From NCBI RefSeq assembly GCF_006170445.1, contig NZ_VCNA01000014.1:1-64000 (forward strand): 64,000 nucleotides of DNA, given 5' to 3'. Source of the DNA: Brevibacillus dissolubilis. GTDB taxonomy: Bacteria > Bacillota > Bacilli > Brevibacillales > Brevibacillaceae. The position numbers and the translations under genes are program-made. Below are positions 9,167 through 17,838 of the stretch, one piece after another. The notes under the pieces were generated by a model. That model did no database searches. It saw only the letters and a program-made list of their open reading frames with translations, and was not told the DNA's origin. The stretch's first letter is position 1. Every line of letters starts with the position of its first letter.

Positions 9167-9781
9167 ATGAAAGAATTTTTTGAAATTACTGACATGGAGG
9201 CGCTGAAATCCTTTGCAGTGCCGGAACGTGTCAAAATCCTCGAGCTGTTTGAGGATCTGGAGCCCCGCACAGCCAAACAAATCGCAACCGAGTTAGGTGA
9301 AAATGCTGCCCGCCTGCACTATCATGTAAAAGAATTGGTTCGTGTCGGTCTTCTGGAGCAAGTAGATACCCGTGTGAAGGGGTCTATCGTCGAAAAGTAT
9401 TATCAGCCCGTAGCCAAAGTCATCAGCGCCAATCTCCGAGTCGTGATTGAAAATAATGCCCATCAATTAAGTGAAATCATGTTCTCTCCTCTGCATGCCA
9501 CTGAAAAGGACCTGGTGCGCACACTAAACCGCCTGGTCGAATCAGATGTAGACGTGCGTCAGGATTATAATGATACCTTTTATTACAACATGGGCGAACT
9601 GAATCTGACCAAAGAAGAGCGCAATCAGCTGGTCGGAGAGTTAAATGCCCTGTACAGTAAGTACAAGGACTTGAAACCGACGGAAGGACGCCGGAAATTC
9701 AAGTACTTCACTCTCCTGTTCCCAACCGCACCGCCAGAAGCGACAGATGAGGACGATGAAGCATTTGAGGATATCGATTAA
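9167..9781 (+). CDS. ArsR-like winged-helix transcriptional regulator
   Basis: A 204-residue protein with an N-terminal winged helix (about residues 12-75: RVKILELFEDLEPRTAKQIA, then LHYHVKELVRVGLLEQVD). A helical C-terminal half ends in an acidic tail (DEDDEAFEDID). No metal-binding cysteines typical of ArsR are present, so the signal is unknown. The ribosome binding site is weak (GGACGG), unlike its neighbours. A small membrane protein follows 29 nt downstream on the same strand. Confidence 0.8.
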   Translation: MKEFFEITDMEALKSFAVPERVKILELFEDLEPRTAKQIATELGENAARLHYHVKELVRVGLLEQVDTRVKGSIVEKYYQPVAKVISANLRVVIENNAHQLSEIMFSPLHATEKDLVRTLNRLVESDVDVRQDYNDTFYYNMGELNLTKEERNQLVGELNALYSKYKDLKPTEGRRKFKYFTLLFPTAPPEATDEDDEAFEDID

Positions 9782-9810
9782 ATAAGTCTCTGTATGTCAA
9801 AGGAGATGGA

Positions 9811-9990
9811 TTGCGTATTACAGCCGTAGTTGGTCTTTTTCAACTGATCTTCATTCTGATTATGGTAGCTGCCTTGTACACCATGTACAGTCTGGTCAGC
9901 TATGTCAATTGGAAACGCAGGCACGACATCGAACAATCCACCAAACTGGACAAGCTGATTGCTCTGTTGGAAGAGCAGAAGCGTCCATAG
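9811..9990 (+). CDS. Small single-pass membrane protein, TTG start
   Basis: A 59-residue protein beginning at TTG with AAAGGAG 5 nt upstream. Residues ~5-30 (VVGLFQLIFILIMVAALYTM) form a hydrophobic helix; the rest is charged and helical (KRRHDIEQSTKLDKLIALLEEQKRP). Topology with a cytoplasmic tail is likely. The start codon, good ribosome binding site and terminator immediately after the stop argue that it is real. Function unknown; it may be co-transcribed with the upstream regulator. Confidence 0.75.
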   Translation: MRITAVVGLFQLIFILIMVAALYTMYSLVSYVNWKRRHDIEQSTKLDKLIALLEEQKRP

Positions 9991-9991
9991 C

Positions 9992-10032
9992 AAAAGGAGC
10001 AGCACCCATTGATCCGGGTACTGCTCCTTTTC
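9992..10032. terminator. Bidirectional terminator
   Basis: AAAAGGAGCAG / CTGCTCCTTTT arms with an inner ACCC/GGGT pairing. It lies between the small membrane protein gene and the convergent ribU. Confidence 0.9.
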
Positions 10033-10049
10033 TATTGCCTGCGATTGAT

Positions 10050-10655
10050 CTATACGTGCACGCGAAGACGCGGTGCCATTTTCACAAAGACGGGGTACGC
10101 TACGAGCGAGGCAGCCACACCCTTGACGATATTAAACGGCAGGATCGCCACAATGATCAGGGACCACAGGCTCTCGAAGCCAAATGATTGGATCATCTGG
10201 TCAAGCGGCATGTTATACACCGTCGCATACGCAGGCATCAGGAAGTAATAGTTGGCTACTGACATGATCACCGTCATCAGCACGGTTCCCAAGACCAGAC
10301 CTGTAAACAACCCTTTTCCACCTTTGATCCAACGGTGAATGGACACCGTTACAAAAACGAAGCTGGCACCTGCGATGAAGTTAGCCAGTTCACCGATCAT
10401 CAGACCTTCGGCGCCTTTTAATAAAAAGTGCAAGGTGTTTTTGATAAATTCAATTAAAATGCCTGCTGCCGGACCAAACACAAGTCCGCCGATCAGTGAC
10501 GGTACCGTACTGAAATCAAGCTTCAAAAAGTACGGAAAGAGCGGCAACTGAATTTCGAGATATTGGAGCAAAAATGCGACTGCCGCCAAAAGCGGGATTG
10601 TGACCAGTTTTCTGGTGCTGTTGATTTGTGTTGCCTGGAGTTGAGTTTGTTGCAT
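10050..10655 (-). CDS. ribU: Riboflavin ECF transporter S component
   Basis: A 201-residue membrane protein with about six helices, the substrate-binding subunit that imports riboflavin together with the shared ECF energy module (not in this window). The family features LQYLEIQLPLFPYFLKLDFS and FLLKGAEGLMIGELANF are present. The start at MQQTQ is preferred (GAGAGG 9 nt upstream); an earlier in-frame Met abuts the ribosome binding site. The FMN riboswitch and intrinsic terminator upstream confirm the role and imply repression when FMN is plentiful. Confidence 0.93.
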   Translation of the reverse strand: MQQTQLQATQINSTRKLVTIPLLAAVAFLLQYLEIQLPLFPYFLKLDFSTVPSLIGGLVFGPAAGILIEFIKNTLHFLLKGAEGLMIGELANFIAGASFVFVTVSIHRWIKGGKGLFTGLVLGTVLMTVIMSVANYYFLMPAYATVYNMPLDQMIQSFGFESLWSLIIVAILPFNIVKGVAASLVAYPVFVKMAPRLRVHV

Positions 10656-10761
10656 GTTTACCATCCTCTCTTGTGTTGATTCCTTCTGTGAGGTATGGCA
10701 ACAGCTTCGTGACACCGCTTGGCCCATGCTCCTGTTCGTCTGCTTGGTTCCATATACACAT

Positions 10762-10806
10762 CCCTAAAAAGAAAAGCCCCCGAAGACATGATTCATCTTC
10801 AGGGGC
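10762..10806 (-). terminator. FMN riboswitch expression-platform terminator
   Basis: Read leftward, GCCCCTGAAGA pairs with TCTTCGGGGGC (one mismatch) and is followed by TTTTCTTTTT. It sits between the FMN aptamer and ribU, the arrangement expected for transcription attenuation. Confidence 0.88.
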
Positions 10807-10938
10807 ACTTACCAGACGTGTCTACAGTCAAACCGTACAGGCAAACAGAGCCTGTTTTTTGAGTAAATCCAAAACAGTCCCCTGCTGCCTACGCAGATTG
10901 GCACAGGCAAACAAGCACGTGTACGAACGTACTGTCGT

Positions 10939-11110
10939 CATCCTTCTCCCATCCAGACTGTACTGTCGGCTCTGGATTCTCACCAGATCCTGCACTCTGC
11001 CCGCACATAATCCAATGCGGACGAGAGGCTCGTGGGCTGACACGCTCTGTATTGATGAATCATCAATGGCGTGATCACCACCGGTCGGGAATTTCACCCT
11101 GCCCCGAAGG
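10939..11110 (-). ncRNA. FMN riboswitch (RFN element)
   Basis: The minus strand shows the conserved RFN blocks in order: CCTTCGGGGCAGGGTGAAAT, TCCCGACCGGTGGTGAT, GAGCGTGTCAGCCCACGAGC, the GGATCTGGTGAGAATCCAGA segment, and the terminal GACAGTACAGTCTGGATGGG then AGAAGGATG. It binds FMN and lies about 285 nt upstream of ribU. The 5' side almost touches the end of the ABC permease gene, so its promoter must lie inside or just after that gene. Confidence 0.96.
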
Positions 11111-11149
11111 AATGTATAAAGTTGTTATACCCAGCTATTATACGACTGA

Positions 11150-11938
11150 TTATGATCCTGCGCCACTATATTTTTTCAAGCCCAGATTCCATACCACCAG
11201 ACCGATCAGGAAGAACACAATTCCCATCACAGGGGTCAGCATGGTATAGGTGTACCACTCCGCTTTTCTCAGAAAAAACGCTGATGGATACAGACCGACG
11301 AACGCGAACGGAAGAATCCAGGTCAGGATAAAGCGGATGATGTTGTTGTAGACATCGACCGGGTATTGCCCATAGTTCTGGATGTTCCAGATCATCGGTG
11401 CAATCCCTGTACGGGAGTCGGAGAAAAAGCTGACGGCCGCAATCGCCGTGTAGACCCCTGCATAGATCATCACACTGCTGATGATCAGAAGCACAAACAC
11501 AAACGGGTCATACCACGCAATCGACAGCTTCAGTTGAAATGCCGCATAGATCATGATGATAAAGCCAGTAATCGCACTAAAAATACGGTCAGGCGCGATC
11601 GATTCCAGACAGACCTGTGCCAGCGGGTTGACCGGACGGGTCAGGATGCGGTCCATCTCACCACGGATAATATAGCGCTCATTAAAATCCCAAAAGCCAA
11701 AAAAGACGGAGAACAACGCATACGGAATCATGAAATACCCGTAGATGAAGACGATTTCCCACAACGTCCATTCCTTCAGCTTATCGACATGCTGAAAGAC
11801 GATCCCGATGAAGGCAAGCCTCATCAATTCAAATACCAGATTGGAGACGAGTTCACTGAAAAAGTTAGCTCGATAGCTCAGTTTGGTTTTGAAGTATTGG
11901 CTGAGATAGTCACTAAATAACCGGATTACCTGTCCCAT
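11150..11938 (-). CDS. ABC-2 type permease (COG3694-like)
   Basis: A 262-residue polytopic protein with about six helices, one of two paired permeases of an ABC-2 exporter. GEMDRILTRPVNPL is the conserved cytoplasmic loop typical of this family. It starts 5 nt after the stop of the second permease and completes an ATPase-permease-permease operon. The exported substrate is unknown; related systems are associated with drug or surface-molecule export. Confidence 0.87.
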   Translation of the reverse strand: MGQVIRLFSDYLSQYFKTKLSYRANFFSELVSNLVFELMRLAFIGIVFQHVDKLKEWTLWEIVFIYGYFMIPYALFSVFFGFWDFNERYIIRGEMDRILTRPVNPLAQVCLESIAPDRIFSAITGFIIMIYAAFQLKLSIAWYDPFVFVLLIISSVMIYAGVYTAIAAVSFFSDSRTGIAPMIWNIQNYGQYPVDVYNNIIRFILTWILPFAFVGLYPSAFFLRKAEWYTYTMLTPVMGIVFFLIGLVVWNLGLKKYSGAGS

Positions 11939-11943
11939 ACCGC

Positions 11944-12738
11944 TTACCCCCCTTGCACCACGAGATTATGCCGCGCTTTGCGCCACAACCACGTAATCGG
12001 CAGAAATAGGACAACAATCCAGACCAGTTGAATCAGGATGACCTGCAGGGCTTTATCTGCTTGGATTACCCCGGCAAAGATCATACTTGGATAGTAGTTG
12101 ATCGCCTGAAACGGTAGATACCCAAGCACCGACTGTGCCCAGCCTGGGAAAAAGCTGATCGGGACAATGACACCGGCCAAGAGGTCAACGATCATGCGTT
12201 TGGCAAAGATCAGTCCTTCATTGCGCATAAAGAAAAACGTCAACACACCTGTCAGCAGGTTGATCTGCGTATTGATCACAAATCCGCACAGCAAGCTGAT
12301 CAAGTATAGCCCCCACGCGCTGAATGTAGATGGGAACGGGAAGTCGATGAATAGCCGGATCAGGATGAGACCTGGAATCGCGAAAAACGCGAAGCGGAAA
12401 ATCCCCTCGCCCAGCGCCTGTGCTGCTTTTACGCTGAGATAGTTATAGGGACGCAGCATCTCAACGGCTACCTTGCCCTCGCGTACCTCCATCCCGATCT
12501 CATTATCGATGTTGTTAAAATAAAAGGCCCGAGACATCCAGGCGATCGCCACATATGATGTCATCTGAGTGAGCGTCATACCCGCCAGTGTTGTGTTGTC
12601 CGCATAGATGGAGCCCCAGAGAAAATAATAAGCCCCGATATTAATCGCATAAATGATGATGCCGCTGTAATAGTTCACCCGGTAGGCCAGCATCGTAAGA
12701 AAGCGAATCCGGATCAGCTCCGCATACAGTTTAAGCAT
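11944..12738 (-). CDS. ABC-2 type permease (COG4587-like)
   Basis: A 264-residue polytopic protein with about six helices. GMEVREGKVAVEMLRPYNYL is the loop shared with partner permeases of this exporter class. Its ATG overlaps the ATPase gene end by 8 nt, so translation is probably coupled. It forms a heteromeric channel with the following permease. Confidence 0.87.
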   Translation of the reverse strand: MLKLYAELIRIRFLTMLAYRVNYYSGIIIYAINIGAYYFLWGSIYADNTTLAGMTLTQMTSYVAIAWMSRAFYFNNIDNEIGMEVREGKVAVEMLRPYNYLSVKAAQALGEGIFRFAFFAIPGLILIRLFIDFPFPSTFSAWGLYLISLLCGFVINTQINLLTGVLTFFFMRNEGLIFAKRMIVDLLAGVIVPISFFPGWAQSVLGYLPFQAINYYPSMIFAGVIQADKALQVILIQLVWIVVLFLPITWLWRKARHNLVVQGG

Positions 12739-13738
12739 GACTCACGACCTCACTTGGCGTGGAATAGATGTTGCGGACGATCTCCTCTGTACTGGTCTCC
12801 TGAACCTTCACATCGCTCACTTCAAAAGCAGACATGATCGTGGACAATACATATGGCAGCATCTCATGCTTGAACTTCAGCTTCACCGTAATCTCATTGT
12901 CTTGTGTGATCTCACAGGGCAGATCCCCCAGCACCTGACGTACGTCATCTGTCGTCGTACGTTTTTTGAGATGGAACGTCACCTCTGTATCACTGCCCCA
13001 GCGTTCCTTCAGCTCAGCCAACAGTCCGTCAAAAATCAGCTGGCCTTTATCCATCACGATCACCCGCTTACACAATGCCTCAATATCGGATACATCGTGC
13101 GTCGTGAGCAAAACGGTTGTATGTTCGGTCTCGTTGAGATTGCGTAAGAATTCACGAATCTTTTGCTTAACCAGAACATCGAGTCCGACTGTCGGCTCAT
13201 CGAGGAAGAGCAGCTTCGGCTTATGGATCAGCGAAGCTGCGATCTCACATCGCATCCGCTGTCCAAGACTTAGCTTGCGGACAGGCTGGTTGAGAAACGA
13301 TTGCATATCGAGCTCCTCGATCAGACGATCCAGCCACTTGACTCCCTCTGTCTCGTCTACCTGATAGACACGCCGCAGAAGACGGAATGACTCCATCGGC
13401 GAGAGATCCCACCACAGCTGTGAGCGCTGGCCGAATACGACGCCAATCGAATTGACGTATTTCTCCCGCTCCTTGTACGGTACCAGCCCATTGATCCGGA
13501 TCTCGCCCGCTGTTGGGTTGAGAATGCCGGTCAGCATCTTGATCGTGGTGGATTTGCCCGCCCCATTTTCCCCAATCAGCGCAAACATCTCGCCTTCCTC
13601 AACCGAAAACGTCAGGCCGTCTACCGCCTTCACCGTTTTGTAGTTACGATTGAACAGATCGCGAAATGCTCCCGACAGTCCGGACCGCGCTTGATGGATC
13701 TGGAATACCTTTTGTAAATCTTGAACCTGTATCATCAT
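12731..13738 (-). CDS. ABC transporter ATP-binding protein (COG4586-like)
   Basis: A 335-residue ATPase. Walker A is GENGAGKSTTIKML, the signature is LSLGQRMRCEIAASL, and Walker B is LLFLDEPTVGLD, with the H-loop in TTHDVSD. A C-terminal ~80-residue extension is typical of ABC-2 exporters of this group. The ATG at 13738 has AAAGGA about 6 nt upstream; a Met 10 codons earlier has none. It heads the three-gene exporter operon, transcribed divergently from gsaB. Confidence 0.92.
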   Translation of the reverse strand: MMIQVQDLQKVFQIHQARSGLSGAFRDLFNRNYKTVKAVDGLTFSVEEGEMFALIGENGAGKSTTIKMLTGILNPTAGEIRINGLVPYKEREKYVNSIGVVFGQRSQLWWDLSPMESFRLLRRVYQVDETEGVKWLDRLIEELDMQSFLNQPVRKLSLGQRMRCEIAASLIHKPKLLFLDEPTVGLDVLVKQKIREFLRNLNETEHTTVLLTTHDVSDIEALCKRVIVMDKGQLIFDGLLAELKERWGSDTEVTFHLKKRTTTDDVRQVLGDLPCEITQDNEITVKLKFKHEMLPYVLSTIMSAFEVSDVKVQETSTEEIVRNIYSTPSEVVSHA

Positions 13739-13886
13739 GGCACGTCCTTTTTCCTGTAGTTTTTCCATCTGTAAGTGTATATGAGCGAACTTGTTTGTGC
13801 AAAAGGGAAATGTGTTGGACTACCTGCCTGTTTTTATGTGGTATCATATGAGATGGAATTTTGGCAAAAGAAATGAGGTTTGAGTC

Positions 13887-15179
13887 ATGAATCGTGAAAC
13901 ATCCAATCAATTGCACGAACAAGCGTTAGACGTGATCGTCGGAGGTGTCAACAGCCCTTCCCGTTCGTTTAAAGCAGTCGGAGGCGGCGCTCCTGTCGTG
14001 ATGGAACGCGCAAAAGGCGCCTATTTCTGGGACGTCGACGGCAACCGCTATATTGACTATCTCGCTGCGTACGGTCCGATTATCACCGGGCACGCTCATC
14101 CGCATATCACCAAAGCCATCACCGAAGCTGCGGCAAACGGCACGCTCTACGGCACGCCGACACCATGGGAGATCACCTTTGCCCGCATGATCCGCGAAGC
14201 GATTCCTTCTATGGAGCGCATCCGCTTCAACAACTCCGGGACCGAGGCGGTGATGACCTGCATCCGTGTCGCACGTGCCTACACCAACCGTACCAAAATC
14301 ATCAAATTCGCTGGTTGCTACCATGGTCACTCTGACCTCGTACTGGTGGCGGCAGGCTCCGGTCCATCTACACTGGGTATCCCAGACAGTGCAGGTATCC
14401 CACAAAGCATCGCCAACGAAGTCATCACCGTACCATTCAACGATGTGCAAGCTTACGCAGATGCCCTGCAAAAATGGGGGCATGAGATCGCAGGCGTACT
14501 CGTCGAGCCGATCGTCGGCAACTTCGGTATCGTGATGCCACAGCCTGGTTTCTTAGAAGAGGTCAACCGTCTGACACATGAAGCCGGTGCACTTGTGATC
14601 TATGACGAAGTAATCACCGCTTTCCGTTTCTGCTATGGCGGTGCGCAGAATCTGCTCGGCATCGAGCCTGACCTGACTGCACTGGGCAAAATCATCGGCG
14701 GCGGTCTGCCAATCGGCGCATACGGCGGCAAACGCGAAATCATGGAACAGGTCGCTCCACTCGGTCCAGCCTACCAAGCCGGTACCATGGCGGGGAACCC
14801 GGCCTCCATCCGTTCAGGTATCGCCTGCCTGGAGGTTCTGAAGCAACCAGGTGTCTATGATGAAATGGACCGTCTCGGAGCAATCCTTGAAAATGGAATC
14901 CGTGAAGCTGCTGCCAAGCACGGCATCACATATCAGCTCAACCGCGTAAAAGGTGCGCTCGCCCTCTACTTCACCGACGAGCCTGTGACCGACTATGACG
15001 GTGCCCAAAAAGCAGATGGAGAACAGTTCGCCCACTTCTTCCGTCTCATGCTTGATGAGGGGATCTGCCTCGCCCCATCCAAATATGAGGCATGGTTTAT
15101 TACCACCGAGCACACCGAACAGGACATTCAGGAAACCATCGCAGCAGTTGAGCGTAGTTTTTCCAAAATGGGCGCCTGA
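13887..15179 (+). CDS. gsaB: Glutamate-1-semialdehyde 2,1-aminomutase
   Basis: A 430-residue PLP enzyme that converts glutamate-1-semialdehyde to 5-aminolevulinate for heme synthesis. [18 protein letters not shown], the [11 protein letters not shown] segment and the PLP lysine Lys268 in [17 protein letters not shown] are intact, and the length fits the family. It stands apart from other heme genes. In B. subtilis the paralogue gsaB lies in the same ygaD-to-bcp interval, which is why gsaB rather than hemL is used. The ribosome binding site (GAGG) is moderate. Confidence 0.92.
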   Translation: MNRETSNQLHEQALDVIVGGVNSPSRSFKAVGGGAPVVMERAKGAYFWDVDGNRYIDYLAAYGPIITGHAHPHITKAITEAAANGTLYGTPTPWEITFARMIREAIPSMERIRFNNSGTEAVMTCIRVARAYTNRTKIIKFAGCYHGHSDLVLVAAGSGPSTLGIPDSAGIPQSIANEVITVPFNDVQAYADALQKWGHEIAGVLVEPIVGNFGIVMPQPGFLEEVNRLTHEAGALVIYDEVITAFRFCYGGAQNLLGIEPDLTALGKIIGGGLPIGAYGGKREIMEQVAPLGPAYQAGTMAGNPASIRSGIACLEVLKQPGVYDEMDRLGAILENGIREAAAKHGITYQLNRVKGALALYFTDEPVTDYDGAQKADGEQFAHFFRLMLDEGICLAPSKYEAWFITTEHTEQDIQETIAAVERSFSKMGA

Positions 15180-15288
15180 CATATTCCCCAATAACTGCTT
15201 GTGACTTCAAAATCATATGCGTGGCATACTACCGAGGAACCCGTGATGTATGACTCATGGGGAATTTGGCAGGCAGGAGGAATGAAAA

Positions 15289-15432
15289 ATGTCGAAAGGT
15301 GAAAAATCGTTCCCACAAGCTCCCGAAAAAACCATTACCGATCCCAAAATGAGTGCAAAACCATTGGAAGTACTGGGGTTTCAAAATCCGCGCAAAACAG
15401 AGCATCATAAAACACAGAGACACGACCGTTAA
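15289..15432 (+). CDS. Small basic hypothetical protein
   Basis: A 47-residue polar protein (MSKGEKSFPQAPEKTI..., ending KTEHHKTQRHDR) with no membrane segment. AGGAGG lies 8 nt before the ATG and a terminator follows within 25 nt, so a real gene is likely despite the size. I do not recognise a family. It lies 110 nt downstream of gsaB and may be read from it or from its own promoter. Confidence 0.6.
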   Translation: MSKGEKSFPQAPEKTITDPKMSAKPLEVLGFQNPRKTEHHKTQRHDR

Positions 15433-15453
15433 CAAAATTAACAAACCAAAATC

Positions 15454-15488
15454 AGCCAGTCTTCCCATGAGGAAAGCTGGCTTTTTTA
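15454..15488 (+). terminator. Terminator after the small gene
   Basis: AGCCAG / CTGGCT outer arms with an inner CTTCC/GGAAAG pairing, followed by TTTTTT. Confidence 0.8.
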
Positions 15489-15693
15489 TGACTTATTTTG
15501 TCCTTTCTTGTCGATTGAAAATGCATATACAGAGCGATTTATCTTTGATAGAATAGTAAATATAAAATTACGTAAAAATTACTAACGAGTTACTAACACC
15601 TAACTTTGTAACTTTTTGTAGAATCGCGCAGTTCCAGCTGCACTATATGCTTTCCCTCTTTCTTTCTTCCTAAAACATACAAAAAAACAACAC

Positions 15694-15721
15694 GAAAGTA
15701 ACATCATTATTCTGCCGATAA
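15694..15721 (+). promoter_or_regulatory. Sigma-D-like (motility) promoter for the chemoreceptor
   Basis: GAAA (15694-15697), 16-nt spacer, GCCGATAA (15714-15721), close to the flagellar sigma factor consensus TAAA-N15-GCCGATAT. A chemoreceptor gene starts about 150 nt downstream, which fits motility control. The gene-free interval 15433-15873 otherwise holds only the preceding terminator and a 5' leader with short imperfect hairpins that I do not recognise. Confidence 0.5.
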
Positions 15722-15873
15722 TATGTTATGATAATAGTTGAATTAAGCATTCAATGGGCTTTTCAACTAAGTCGAGTTTTTTTGTCGGGAATCGACATAA
15801 CCCGTATCTCGGTTCCTTCAGGAAGTTGGTCGGAGCACTTATCAAATTTCATTATTCTATTTGGAGGAAGCCT

Positions 15874-17616
15874 ATGAAAAGTATCGTGTCGAAAAGTATC
15901 ATATTCCTTTCTTGTGCCACCTTGTTACTGTCAGCGGTGCTCATCATCACGAGTTACTACCGGGAACGTGATATTTATTTCCAACAATTAACGACCTCTG
16001 TACCGGAACTTGTACAGAATCAGCTTAATCAACAAAAGGAAGAAATCGAGAGCACAATCGAGAAGGTTGAGGCAAATCCAGAAGCATATAAAACCGATCA
16101 AGTCGTTATGGATATGCAAAACAATCTGGAAGTCATCCTCAACAACCCGTTCTTTGCCAACAGCTACCTCCTCGACCCAACTCCAGTTCAAAAAGACGGT
16201 AAAAACATCGTAATCGTTAAGCTCACCAACAAGGCACTCACAGAAGCCGGTGCAACACCTGGTTTTGAATATGAAGTATCGCCAGAATTCTTTGAAGGTT
16301 TTCAAACAGCAAGTGCCAATGGCGAACTCAATATCAGTGCAACCTATGTAGACGTATACGGTAAATGGATGTCTGTCTTTGCCCCAATTAAAAATTCATC
16401 CGGTGAAATCATCTGTATCCTCGGTTTTGACCTCGACGTAGCAAAGATCGAAGGCGACCTGAACAAACTCTTGGTTCAAAACATTTTGATCGGTCTTGTC
16501 ATCAGCTTGATCCTTGTAGCAATCATGATCGTGATGATCAGAAGAATGCTTCGTCCAATCCAAACCCTGTCTAAACTCACACTTCAAGCTGCACAAGGTA
16601 ACTTGGGCGTGGACATTGAGGTTAAGAGCTCAGACGAAATCGGTATCCTTAGCAAAAACTTCAACATCATGCTTCAACAGCTGAAACAACTGCTCGAACA
16701 GCTTCGCCTCACCGGTGGTCAAGTACAGACTTCTACCCAAACTCTGTCTGTAGACACCGATGAAACCACCAATGCAAGCCGTCAAATCACCACTGCGATC
16801 CACGAGATGGCAAGCGGTATCGAAAAACAGCTCGAAGGTACAGAAGAAAGCGCACGCGCCATGGAAGAAATGGCAATCGGAATCACCCGCATCGCTGAGA
16901 CAGCTTCCGTCGTTGCTAACTCTTCCCACGAGTCCGTAAAAGAAGCGAACCAAGGTAATGAACTGATTCAAAAAGCTGTACATCAAATGTCTGCCATCAA
17001 GAAATCCGTCGGCGATTCCGCTGTCGTCATCCAACAGCTCGGTGACCGCTCCAAAGAAATCGGTCAAATCGTCGAGGTTATCACTAACATCGCTTCCCAA
17101 ACCAACCTGCTTGCCCTCAACGCCGCGATTGAAGCAGCGCGTGCAGGTGAACATGGCCGCGGCTTCGCAGTCGTAGCAGACGAAGTACGCAAGCTGGCTG
17201 AGCAGTCTGAGAACTCCGCTCACCAAATCGCTAACCTGATCGAACTGATTCAAGACAATACCCAACAGGCTGTAGATGTGATGGGCAAAGGCCTCAATGA
17301 AGTACAGACCGGTACAACCGTTGTAAACGAGGTAGGCGAGGCATTTGGCCGTATCGTAAGAGCAGCACAAGATACTTCCTCTCAAATCGAAGAAGTACTC
17401 GCAATCTCCGAAGAAATGTCTGCTGGTACTGAGCAAGTCGCTGCATCCGTGGAGACCATGGCACAAATCGCTAAACAATCCTCCATCAGCGCACAAAACG
17501 TAGTATCCGCATCCAACAAGCAAGCTAACTCCATCCAGAACATCTCCGTACAGGTATCCTCCCTCGCGGAAATGTCAGAAGAACTCAACTCTCTCATTAA
17601 GAAGTTTACGCTTTAA
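15874..17616 (+). CDS. Methyl-accepting chemotaxis protein
   Basis: A 580-residue transmembrane receptor. TM1 is at about residues 8-28, followed by an extracellular Cache-like sensor to ~205, TM2 at ~210-230 and a HAMP domain ([17 protein letters not shown]). A long helical signalling domain follows with the conserved hairpin tip [25 protein letters not shown] is 6 nt before the ATG. It should pass ligand signals to CheA/CheW; the ligand is unknown. A second receptor of this type lies at 60644. Confidence 0.93.
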   Translation: MKSIVSKSIIFLSCATLLLSAVLIITSYYRERDIYFQQLTTSVPELVQNQLNQQKEEIESTIEKVEANPEAYKTDQVVMDMQNNLEVILNNPFFANSYLLDPTPVQKDGKNIVIVKLTNKALTEAGATPGFEYEVSPEFFEGFQTASANGELNISATYVDVYGKWMSVFAPIKNSSGEIICILGFDLDVAKIEGDLNKLLVQNILIGLVISLILVAIMIVMIRRMLRPIQTLSKLTLQAAQGNLGVDIEVKSSDEIGILSKNFNIMLQQLKQLLEQLRLTGGQVQTSTQTLSVDTDETTNASRQITTAIHEMASGIEKQLEGTEESARAMEEMAIGITRIAETASVVANSSHESVKEANQGNELIQKAVHQMSAIKKSVGDSAVVIQQLGDRSKEIGQIVEVITNIASQTNLLALNAAIEAARAGEHGRGFAVVADEVRKLAEQSENSAHQIANLIELIQDNTQQAVDVMGKGLNEVQTGTTVVNEVGEAFGRIVRAAQDTSSQIEEVLAISEEMSAGTEQVAASVETMAQIAKQSSISAQNVVSASNKQANSIQNISVQVSSLAEMSEELNSLIKKFTL

Positions 17617-17674
17617 TGCACAAGCGCTGAGAATCGTATGATAGCCCCTGTGCTATCTAGCTCATACCCCAATC

Positions 17675-17716
17675 AAAAGCCGCTGTTAGTCTGTTAAGAC
17701 CGACAGCGGCTTTTCT
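17675..17716 (+). terminator. Terminator of the chemoreceptor gene
   Basis: AAAAGCCGCTGT / ACAGCGGCTTTT arms with a T-rich tail. Confidence 0.85.
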
Positions 17717-17781
17717 TATTGCCTAGTAGGCAGCATCGCTTCCCCCTCCCCACCCCGCCCTGCAGCACCCAACCCACCACT

Positions 17782-17823
17782 AAAAAGGAGACTCCCCCTT
17801 GATTAAGGGAAGTCTCCTTTTTG
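17782..17823. terminator. Terminator of the PLP decarboxylase gene (bidirectional)
   Basis: AAAAAGGAGACT / AGTCTCCTTTTT arms with an inner CCCTT/AAGGG pairing, just downstream of the decarboxylase stop on the minus strand. Confidence 0.85.
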
Positions 17824-17838
17824 ATGTTAATCATTCAT

